This document shows positions 1-4,891 of a DNA stretch of 5,807 nucleotides, one piece after another. This DNA comes from an uncultured Lachnospiraceae bacterium. GTDB taxonomy: Bacteria; Bacillota; Clostridia; Lachnospirales; Lachnospiraceae. Made by a program: the position numbers and the translations under genes. The stretch is taken from NCBI GenBank assembly GCA_946631935.1, contig CAMPAP010000001.1, positions 1 to 5,807 of the forward strand. Direction: 5' to 3'. The notes below the pieces were generated by a model. It did not search any database. It worked only from the letters and a program-made list of their open reading frames with translations, and was not told where the DNA came from. How positions within the stretch are numbered: the first letter of the stretch is position 1; each line of letters starts with the position of its first letter.

Positions 1-411
1 ATAAACCTTGGGAAGATCCCTGTATGAATGAACATCATTTTTGTAAAAATCACAGAAAAGAGTCTCGGAAGTGGGACGTACGCACATTCTCTCCTGAAGA
101 GGTTCAAGCCCGCCATGGGTAACCCACGCAACCTCGGGGGCAAAGCCCTCCACATGATCCTTTTCTTTTTCAAGAAGGGATTCGGGAATAAACATGGGCA
201 TGTAAACATTGCGGACACCCGTCGCTTTGAATCTCTTATCAAGCTCTGCCTGTATATTTTCCCATATCGCATAGCCGTCAGGCTTGATCGCCATACAGCC
301 TTTAACGGATGTGTATTCGATGAGCTCTGCCTTGCGGACGATATCCGTATACCACTGGGCAAAATCCTCATCCATAGATGTAATCTCTTCAACCATTTTC
401 TTGTCTGCCAT
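1..411 (-). CDS. proS: Prolyl-tRNA synthetase, N-terminal part (cut by window edge)
   Basis: This cytoplasmic class II aminoacyl-tRNA synthetase charges tRNA-Pro with proline. Only the first 137 residues are in the window; the frame is open to position 1, and about 340 more residues are expected from the usual length of this form (near 480). The start MADKKMVEEITSMDEDFAQW is typical of the archaeal/eukaryotic-like (short, no editing insertion) ProRS found in many clostridia. Visible landmarks are YAIWENIQ (residues 47-54) leading into the class II motif 1 region, MPMFIPES (71-78), EGFAPEVAWVTHGG (88-101) and the motif 2 entry RPTSET (112-117). The ATG at 411 is fixed by a TGA two codons upstream in the same frame and by a GAGGTG ribosome binding site at 416-421, four bases before the start. 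The gene follows the TPM-protein gene by 85 bases on the same strand and may be partly cotranscribed with it. Confidence 0.95.
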   Translation of the reverse strand, partial: MADKKMVEEITSMDEDFAQWYTDIVRKAELIEYTSVKGCMAIKPDGYAIWENIQAELDKRFKATGVRNVYMPMFIPESLLEKEKDHVEGFAPEVAWVTHGGLEPLQERMCVRPTSETLFCDFYKNDVHSYRDLPKVY

Positions 412-454
412 AATTCACCTCATGTTTTTCGCTAATGCGGAATTTATTATTTCT

Positions 455-471
455 GGCGAAATATTTTCGCC
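455..471 (-). terminator. Small inverted repeat between the TPM gene and proS
   Basis: GGCGAAA (455-461) and TTTCGCC (465-471) are perfect complements around a three-base loop. The hairpin lies 26 bases after the TPM-protein stop codon and 44 bases before the proS start. On the minus strand it is followed by an A/T-rich stretch (AGAAATAATAAATT), not a clean run of T. It could be a weak terminator or attenuating hairpin, or a transcript-stabilising stem. I saw no T-box leader, specifier loop or other long leader in this 85-base gap. Confidence 0.25.
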
Positions 472-474
472 GGG

Positions 475-502
475 AAAGTCTCAGAACAGTAAAGTCTCAG
501 AA
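475..502. repeat. 12-bp direct repeat, two copies
   Basis: AAAGTCTCAGAA occurs at 475-486 and again at 491-502, with a four-base spacer. The right-hand copy covers the last codon and TGA stop of the TPM-protein gene, so the left copy looks like a local duplication of the gene's end. No function is apparent. Confidence 0.6.
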
Positions 503-1345
503 TCTGTGGTGTCCGCCACCGCCGCTGTGATGTGAACCGGAGTGATGCGAACTTGAGTGATGCGAGCCGCTGCTGCGGTATGAACCGCCGCTGCTTCCGG
601 AACTGCTGGATACAGGAGAATAGCTTTTGGTCTGACCCGTGGTCTGTACCCTGGGCTGTGAATATTTTAAGGATTTCGATGCACCTTTTAGCAGTTCTCT
701 GGCGGATGTGGTCTGTATCTTTGATGATGCGCTGATCCTCAGATAATTAAAGAGGAAAGCCAGCATCAGGGCGATAAGTGCAGAGCACGCATACTTCATG
801 GGGCGCGCTATCTTTTCACCGTTTAAAAGCTTATAGATCTCAGCAAACCCTTCGGATGCGCATCCGTAATAATCTTTCTTTGACGCATATCTGTAGATAT
901 TATCAGTAATATCATATCCGTAAGAGTCGGTCACGACCCGGTGGAGGGCTCCGTCGGAATAGATGCTTATCTCCCTTGTGTCCATATCGATAATAAGCAT
1001 TGTACCGCTGGCCGATCCGAACATATACTCATAAACAGCAGTGGAATAAGACATGATATCTTTGTAATTATTCTCATCCGTCGACACAAATGCCACGTTT
1101 CCGTATTCGGTTATGCCCGTCATCTCGGAAGAAAGCTGTTTTATCTCCGTCTGGGACAAAAGCTTAGCACCGTCATATACCACCACTCTGTAGCCCGTTT
1201 CCGGGTTCGTCTTATCGATTTCCGGATCAGAAGTGCCCGAAAGAGGGTTATATGCCCGCACCGATACTGCAGGTATCATAACTGCTGCGATAACGGAAAG
1301 AGCGAAGGCTGCAATGATCTTTCTTAACATACCTTTTCTCATCAT
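497..1345 (-). CDS. TPM-domain membrane protein with His/Ser/Gly-rich tail
   Basis: The 282-residue product begins with a signal peptide or signal anchor (basic MMRKGMLRK, then a hydrophobic stretch at about 10-29, with possible cleavage near A31). A domain at about 53-175 fits the TPM (TLP18.3/Psb32/MOLO-1) family: YDGAKLLSQTEIKQL (57-71), YGNVAFVSTD (81-90), GTMLIIDMDTREISIYSDG (114-132). One membrane helix follows (about 184-202), then a basic Ser-rich segment and a tail of SHH repeats ending GGGGHHRF. TPM proteins are often membrane-tethered, with the domain outside the membrane; their biochemistry is not settled and some are reported as phosphatases. The ATG overlaps the stop of the upstream zinc-ribbon gene (ATGA), which implies translational coupling. 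M2 at 1342 is an alternative start. The pairing resembles B. subtilis YdjG-YdjH, so a shared membrane complex is the likely role; this is inference. Confidence 0.85.
   Translation of the reverse strand: MMRKGMLRKIIAAFALSVIAAVMIPAVSVRAYNPLSGTSDPEIDKTNPETGYRVVVYDGAKLLSQTEIKQLSSEMTGITEYGNVAFVSTDENNYKDIMSYSTAVYEYMFGSASGTMLIIDMDTREISIYSDGALHRVVTDSYGYDITDNIYRYASKKDYYGCASEGFAEIYKLLNGEKIARPMKYACSALIALMLAFLFNYLRISASSKIQTTSARELLKGASKSLKYSQPRVQTTGQTKSYSPVSSSSGSSGGSYRSSGSHHSSSHHSGSHHSGGGGHHRF
526..570 (-). repeat. 15-bp tandem repeat, three copies, encoding SHH repeats
   Basis: Three imperfect 15-base units lie at 526-540, 541-555 and 556-570; the last two begin with the identical AGTGATGCGA (plus strand). 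On the coding strand each encodes a five-residue unit with two adjacent histidines (SHHSS, SHHSG, SHHSG), near the end of the TPM protein. A repeat of this kind can change copy number by replication slippage, altering the number of His pairs without a frameshift. Confidence 0.8.
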
Positions 1346-2997
1346 TCATCACCTCCCCTTTTGTCAAACTGGGGCAGCGGTCTTGTGGAAAGTTTGTTGT
1401 GAAGACCGGTGATATCGAAAAACGAAAGCAGCACTCCGGCAATGCATACCATTGCCGCAATATAATAGTATTCATCCGCCGCAGGGGCTATAAACCATAC
1501 CAGTATCGAAAGGATTATGCCCAAAAGCGGCTTAAGGCACAGAACAAGTTTATCCATTCCGGGAGATTTTACCTTTACATTCTCAACCTCAATGATCTTT
1601 TTGTTTACAGCCTTATCCTTGGCTTTATTAAAGAGCGGAATACCCACGGCTACAAATAAACCGATACCCGCAATGCCAAAAGGCAGACATACAAAAACAA
1701 AAACAAGCACTGCGATCACATAGTAATAAAAGGGGACAGTTCCCTGTTTCGACTTATATGACGGGGCTGATACGGGAGGAACGGCTCCTGATGATTCTCT
1801 GCTTTCGCTTGCCGCCTCATTTTTCTTTTTTGCCGCAAGGCCCAGATCATCAAGATTATTCTCACGTGCGTACAGTTTGTTTTTCTTATCGCAGATGATC
1901 CCCATGGATACGCATGCAAGGACCACGGAAATAAACAGCATGAATCCGGGTCTCATAACAGAGCTTGGTATAAAGAAAAGGATCGCGAAAAGAACCGCAG
2001 CGATTATAAGTGAAGACAGAATGTACTTCTTATAATCTATGGGCACATCCATTGCCACCTCGCCGGTCTGTCCGTTGATGACGGCATATGTCAGACGGTC
2101 CTTATGTCTGCAGGACAAAAACCACACCGGAAAATACCCCATTCTTGTCTGTGCCTTGTCCGGTTCAAAAGTGCCGGAATTCAGGTTGATCACTCTTTTG
2201 TTTCTGATGGATTTATCCGACGTGATCTGTGAATAGATCTCGCCCGTTACCATGGATTTATATCTGTCTACATAAATGGAAGCATCCGCATCCGCAGCAT
2301 CGGCATAAAATCCGCTCATATAGGAAGTGTTAAAGGGAACCGCCTGGCTAAAATCAAATGGCGCTATCGCTTCACTGAGGGTGTCGGAAAACTGGGACGA
2401 AGCGTCATAGGAAAGGCCGTTATAACTTGCTTCAACATTTGTTGTGACATTATAAGTCGTGTGGATGATATAATCACCGCTCCTTCGATCGTCTTTGGCC
2501 CCAAAGGAGATCTCTCCGTTTTTGCTGAAATCATATACCCAGTAAGGCATATAAATTCCGCGGAATTTGTCTATCACAACATCTTCCTTCATATACCCCG
2601 GAGCGTAAAGGGCTTTTTTCAGGTGCTTCTTATATATATCGCCACACTCCTGTTTTGTGATCTTAAAGGGAATGATACATTCAGGCGCCCTCTCTTTACT
2701 GATGCGGCTTGCAAGAACCGTGGAAGCTCCGCAATAGCTGCAGAAGGTAGCAACGGTATTATCATTTGCAAGTATCTCTCCGCCGCACTCCTTACAGGTA
2801 TAGACAGTGGTTGTATATTCACTGTATCCCGTTTCGGAAGAATCATCCGGCTGAGTCTCCGTATATGTCTGCTCCCGGGCATCATCTTTTTGAATAAGGG
2901 AATCCGGCGAAAGATCCGTATCACAGTAATCGCAGTGGAGAAGTTGCTTTCCGGGATCAAAGATAATATTTGCACCGCAGTTAGGACATACAAACAT
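1342..2997 (-). CDS. Membrane protein with two N-terminal zinc ribbons (YdjG-like)
   Basis: The 551-residue product starts with two four-cysteine zinc ribbons: C4/C7 with C22/C25, and C68/C71 with C86/C89. They are separated by an acidic, Thr/Ser-rich linker (35-62). Residues about 104-320 form a soluble region containing LYAPGYM, RGIYMPYWVYDF (146-157), RMGYFPVWFLSCR (285-297) and YAVINGQTGEVAMDVP, as in bacterial membrane proteins annotated as TFIIB-type zinc-ribbon or PriA-like. That name reflects the ribbon only and does not imply helicase activity. Five to six hydrophobic segments follow: about 325-343, 351-369, 423-455 (one or two), 486-504 and 510-527, with a charged Ala/Ser linker at 378-416. 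It is the first gene of a coupled pair with the TPM protein. By analogy with B. subtilis YdjG it may be the membrane platform of an envelope-stress complex. No catalytic motif is evident. The ATG at 2997 is supported by AAGGAGG at 3005-3011. Confidence 0.85.
   Translation of the reverse strand: MFVCPNCGANIIFDPGKQLLHCDYCDTDLSPDSLIQKDDAREQTYTETQPDDSSETGYSEYTTTVYTCKECGGEILANDNTVATFCSYCGASTVLASRISKERAPECIIPFKITKQECGDIYKKHLKKALYAPGYMKEDVVIDKFRGIYMPYWVYDFSKNGEISFGAKDDRRSGDYIIHTTYNVTTNVEASYNGLSYDASSQFSDTLSEAIAPFDFSQAVPFNTSYMSGFYADAADADASIYVDRYKSMVTGEIYSQITSDKSIRNKRVINLNSGTFEPDKAQTRMGYFPVWFLSCRHKDRLTYAVINGQTGEVAMDVPIDYKKYILSSLIIAAVLFAILFFIPSSVMRPGFMLFISVVLACVSMGIICDKKNKLYARENNLDDLGLAAKKKNEAASESRESSGAVPPVSAPSYKSKQGTVPFYYYVIAVLVFVFVCLPFGIAGIGLFVAVGIPLFNKAKDKAVNKKIIEVENVKVKSPGMDKLVLCLKPLLGIILSILVWFIAPAADEYYYIAAMVCIAGVLLSFFDITGLHNKLSTRPLPQFDKRGGDE
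1346..1359 (-). promoter_or_regulatory. Strong ribosome binding site inside the upstream gene's end
   Basis: The coding strand reads AGGGGAGGTGATGA directly before the ATG at 1345. It contains GGAGGTGA, a near-perfect match to the 16S rRNA tail, with GGAGG at 1352-1356 and six bases to the start. It lies wholly within the last codons of the zinc-ribbon gene. Together with the ATGA overlap it supports coupled but efficient translation of the TPM protein. Confidence 0.8.
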
Positions 2998-3004
2998 CCA
3001 GGTT

Positions 3005-3011
3005 CCTCCTT
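3005..3011 (-). promoter_or_regulatory. Ribosome binding site of the zinc-ribbon gene
   Basis: AAGGAGG on the coding strand lies seven bases before the ATG at 2997, which fixes that start. It sits only 24 bases beyond the mecA terminator stem, leaving little space for a separate promoter. Confidence 0.8.
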
Positions 3012-3021
3012 AAAATATTTC

Positions 3022-3064
3022 TGAACAAACACAAGGCGGCCCCTGTTAAATAGCAGGAGCCGCC
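3022..3064 (-). terminator. Rho-independent terminator after mecA
   Basis: GGCGGC (3035-3040) pairs with GCCGCC (3059-3064); after one C-A mismatch, CCTG (3042-3045) pairs with CAGG (3054-3057) around an eight-base loop. In the direction of mecA transcription the stem is preceded by GGAAAAATAC and followed by TTGTGTTTGTT, a T-rich but interrupted tract. The stem begins 13 bases after the mecA stop. On the plus strand the stem is followed by TATTTTT, so it could also stop antisense transcripts. Confidence 0.75.
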
Positions 3065-3077
3065 GTATTTTTCCGGG

Positions 3078-3809
3078 TCATTTCTGGAACTTGTTAACGG
3101 CCTTTGAGGCTATCATCACCTCACCGTGCTCTTTGAGAATATCGGAGCATCCGCTTCCGGCACCGCAAAGCTGGGCAAATTCAAGAGCCTGGACACAGCT
3201 TCTTGAAAATCTGTCATAGGATGCCTTTCCCCTTGCAAGATGCAGATAATATTCATCGCCCATCTTGTAAAGCGATGAATCCACTCTTATCCTTGCGGGA
3301 AGTCCCTGTGAATACTCTATGAAATCAGCCAGATATCTGAAGGAAAATACCGCCTCATTAACATCCACGGCAGGAGTCTCCTCCCTGCCGGATGATGTTT
3401 CATTCTTTTTTACGGGAGCAGGGATCGCAAGTCCGCTCTGTCCCAAAGCGGGAAGGGCTCCATACAGGCCTGTGCTTCCTTCACTTTCATCCCTTACATG
3501 CTCAAGAAGCTGTTTTAACGTCTCGATAAAACCGCTGATCTTATCCGCATCAACACCGATGGCAGGATCTTTTTCCGAGAATGTAAGGACCATTCCCTGT
3601 TCGGGAACCATCATTATCTGCATTTCAAATGCAATCTTCGGAGGCTGGTAACCCACCTCACTCTTTGCGGTCTCAATGATCTGTCTTAAAAGTCTCTGGG
3701 CATTTTCGGACCTGGAAATAAAATCACTGTAATCTACCTTGTAGTAGGCCAGCTCATCCTTTGACAGGTAACATTTAATTGTCTTGTCATCTACTCGTTC
3801 TATTTTCAT
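3078..3809 (-). CDS. mecA: MecA-family ClpC adaptor protein
   Basis: MecA proteins bind substrates through an N-terminal domain and the ClpC ATPase through a C-terminal domain, delivering substrates to ClpCP for degradation and activating ClpC. In B. subtilis the best-known substrate is the competence regulator ComK. Here the N-domain opens with MKIERVDDKTIKCYLSKDEL (1-20), and residues 35-50 form a helix ending ETAKSEVGY. A flexible linker (about 81-150, Gly/Ser/Pro-rich) joins it to the C-domain, whose FSFRYLADFIEYSQ (155-168), DSSLYKMGDEYYLHL (177-191) and ILKEHGEVMIASKAVNKF (224-241) match the family pattern. At 243 residues it is somewhat longer than the B. subtilis protein (about 218), mainly through the linker. 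The ATG at 3809 has GAGGT at 3817-3821, seven bases upstream. The gene follows tatD by 62 bases and is closed by a terminator. The substrate in this organism cannot be told from sequence. Confidence 0.9.
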   Translation of the reverse strand: MKIERVDDKTIKCYLSKDELAYYKVDYSDFISRSENAQRLLRQIIETAKSEVGYQPPKIAFEMQIMMVPEQGMVLTFSEKDPAIGVDADKISGFIETLKQLLEHVRDESEGSTGLYGALPALGQSGLAIPAPVKKNETSSGREETPAVDVNEAVFSFRYLADFIEYSQGLPARIRVDSSLYKMGDEYYLHLARGKASYDRFSRSCVQALEFAQLCGAGSGCSDILKEHGEVMIASKAVNKFQK

Positions 3810-3812
3810 ATA

Positions 3813-3836
3813 AAGTACCTCGTTCCCCCGGTACCT
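3813..3836 (-). promoter_or_regulatory. Hairpin covering the mecA ribosome binding site
   Basis: In the transcript AGGUACC (3836-3830) can pair with GGUACUU (3819-3813): seven pairs including one G-U, around the loop GGGGGAACGA. The right arm takes up part of the ribosome binding site GAGGU (3817-3821) and ends three bases before the start codon. It could reduce mecA translation. The stem is short, so a chance palindrome built on two GGTAC sites remains possible. Confidence 0.35.
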
Positions 3837-3871
3837 AAGAAATCCATTTATACGTAATTACAATATCATAT

Positions 3872-4648
3872 TTACCCCAATTTGTACAGTCTGTGGGCAT
3901 TCTGCCAGGTCTGTTCGCAGACCTCTTCGGGACTTATTTTTTTTATCTCCGCAACCTTTTCCACCACCACATCCAAAAGCCCGGAAAAGTTCCTCTCTCC
4001 CCTGTGGGGCATGGGTGCAAGATATGGGCAGTCCGTTTCCAGAACTATATTGGATAAAGGTATGTATTCCACCGCTTCAACAAGTTTTCTGGCGTTTTTG
4101 AAGGTTATCACGCCCCCTATTCCGAAATAGAACCCCATATTCAGAAAATCCCTTGCGCTTTCGGCAGAGTAGGAGTAACAGTGTATGACTCCTCCTATTT
4201 CCCCCGCTTTACATCCCTTCATTATGTCTATCGTATCTTTTGCCGCATCTCTTGAGTGCACTACTATGGGTATTTTTGCCTCCTTTGCAAGAAACATCTG
4301 ATCCTCAAAACATTTCTTCTGAAGAGGTCTCGGATCATCATCCCAGTGGTAATCAAGTCCTATCTCTCCGACAGCCACGCATTTTTCTTCACTTTTTACG
4401 CTCTCACACAGCCATTTCCATGTTTCTTCATTAATATCGCTGCAAGAGCCCGGGATCACCCCCAGGGCGCAGTACATCATTTCATATTTTTTTGACAGTT
4501 CAAGAGCCGCCTTCGAACTTTCTATACCTGCGCCTATATCCGTAACCTTTTCAACGCCATAGGAAGAAAGAGATTTAATTATGCTCTCCCTGTCCGGATC
4601 AAATGCACTGTCATCGTAATGAGCATGTGTATCAAAAATGTGTTTCAT
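3872..4648 (-). CDS. tatD: TatD-family metal-dependent hydrolase
   Basis: TatD proteins are cytoplasmic TIM-barrel, metal-dependent hydrolases of the amidohydrolase superfamily; characterised members are DNases (3'-5' exonuclease or AP endonuclease-like). The 258 residues match the family length. Expected metal ligands are present: DTHAH (6-10; H8 and H10), GEIGLDYH (94-101; E95), VVHSRD (129-134; H131), GVIHCYSYS (153-161; H156) and LETDCPYLAP (203-212; D206). The usual G-x-H-P motif reads GVIPGSC here (residues 63-69), with Ile65 replacing the family histidine. The same frame stays open upstream through the tRNA to 4858, but homology begins at the ATG at 4648. That start has AGGA ten bases upstream (4659-4662), a modest ribosome binding site. 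The gene lies 95 bases after tRNA-Lys and 62 before mecA; I see no terminator between tatD and mecA, so they may share a transcript. Confidence 0.93.
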   Translation of the reverse strand: MKHIFDTHAHYDDSAFDPDRESIIKSLSSYGVEKVTDIGAGIESSKAALELSKKYEMMYCALGVIPGSCSDINEETWKWLCESVKSEEKCVAVGEIGLDYHWDDDPRPLQKKCFEDQMFLAKEAKIPIVVHSRDAAKDTIDIMKGCKAGEIGGVIHCYSYSAESARDFLNMGFYFGIGGVITFKNARKLVEAVEYIPLSNIVLETDCPYLAPMPHRGERNFSGLLDVVVEKVAEIKKISPEEVCEQTWQNAHRLYKLG

Positions 4649-4743
4649 CGCATATACATCCTGAGTTCCTGCACGCAGATACCGTAAAAATGCAAAAGGA
4701 AAAGGCCACAAACCCGCGTCAATAGCAAGCCTGCGACCTCGCA

Positions 4744-4816
4744 TGCACCGCCAGGGGCTCGAACCCTGGACACCCTGATTAAGAGTCAGGTGCTCTACCA
4801 ACTGAGCTAGCGGTGC
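4744..4816 (-). tRNA. tRNA-Lys (anticodon CUU)
   Basis: The 73-base gene folds as a complete cloverleaf: acceptor GCACCGC/GCGGTGC, D arm GCTC-AGTTGGTA-GAGC, anticodon arm CCTGA-CTCTTAA-TCAGG, five-base variable loop GTGTC, T arm CAGGG-TTCGAGC-CCCTG and discriminator A. The loop gives anticodon CUU, which reads the lysine codon AAG. The 3' CCA is not encoded (the next bases are TGC) and must be added by the nucleotidyltransferase. A short inverted repeat (TGCGA/TCGCA, 4732-4743) directly abuts the 3' end. It is a single tRNA gene between a glycosidase gene and tatD, with no integrase or mobile gene beside it in this window. Confidence 0.97.
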
Positions 4817-4836
4817 TTTTTTAGTGCAACAACGAG

Positions 4837-4865
4837 ATATTACCACCTGGAAAAACAAAAATCAA
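4837..4865 (-). promoter_or_regulatory. Probable sigma-A type promoter of tRNA-Lys
   Basis: On the minus strand TTGATT (4860-4865) and TAATAT (4837-4842) are separated by exactly 17 bases. Each matches four of six consensus bases. The -10 box ends 20 bases before the mature tRNA 5' end, leaving a short leader ending in a run of A. The region upstream, to 4891, is very A/T rich, as often found ahead of strong stable-RNA promoters. No GC-rich terminator for the preceding glycosidase gene was seen in this gap. Confidence 0.5.
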
Positions 4866-4891
4866 CAATTATTTTCATTTTTTTCAAAAAT

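Noticed and set aside
415..423. Minimal ORF ATG-AGG-TGA overlapping the proS ribosome binding site (minus strand)
   Set aside because: A two-codon start-stop frame here is most simply a by-product of the AGGTGA ribosome binding site; nothing supports its translation.
28..435. Plus-strand open frame of 135 codons
   Set aside because: It is the antisense of proS, whose minus-strand protein is clearly recognisable. No ribosome binding site or family signal was seen on the plus strand.
412..496. T-box or other riboswitch leader ahead of proS
   Set aside because: The gap is only 85 bases, with no T-box sequence, specifier domain or antiterminator pair.
941..1327. Plus-strand open frame of 128 codons
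   Set aside because: It is antisense to the TPM-domain gene; no recognisable protein and no convincing start signal.
2461..3024. Plus-strand open frame of 187 codons
   Set aside because: It is antisense to the zinc-ribbon gene, which has intact Cys motifs and a strong ribosome binding site. The plus-strand translation resembles no family I know.
4732..4816. tRNA-Lys as an integration site of a mobile element
   Set aside because: The tRNA 3' end is not duplicated in the window, and no integrase, phage or transposon gene is present. The hairpin at 4732-4743 is short.
4649..4858. N-terminal extension of TatD by 70 residues in the same open frame
   Set aside because: The extension is the translation of tRNA-Lys and its flanks (the familiar spurious LAQLVEHLTLNQG-type peptide). 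TatD homology begins at the ATG at 4648.
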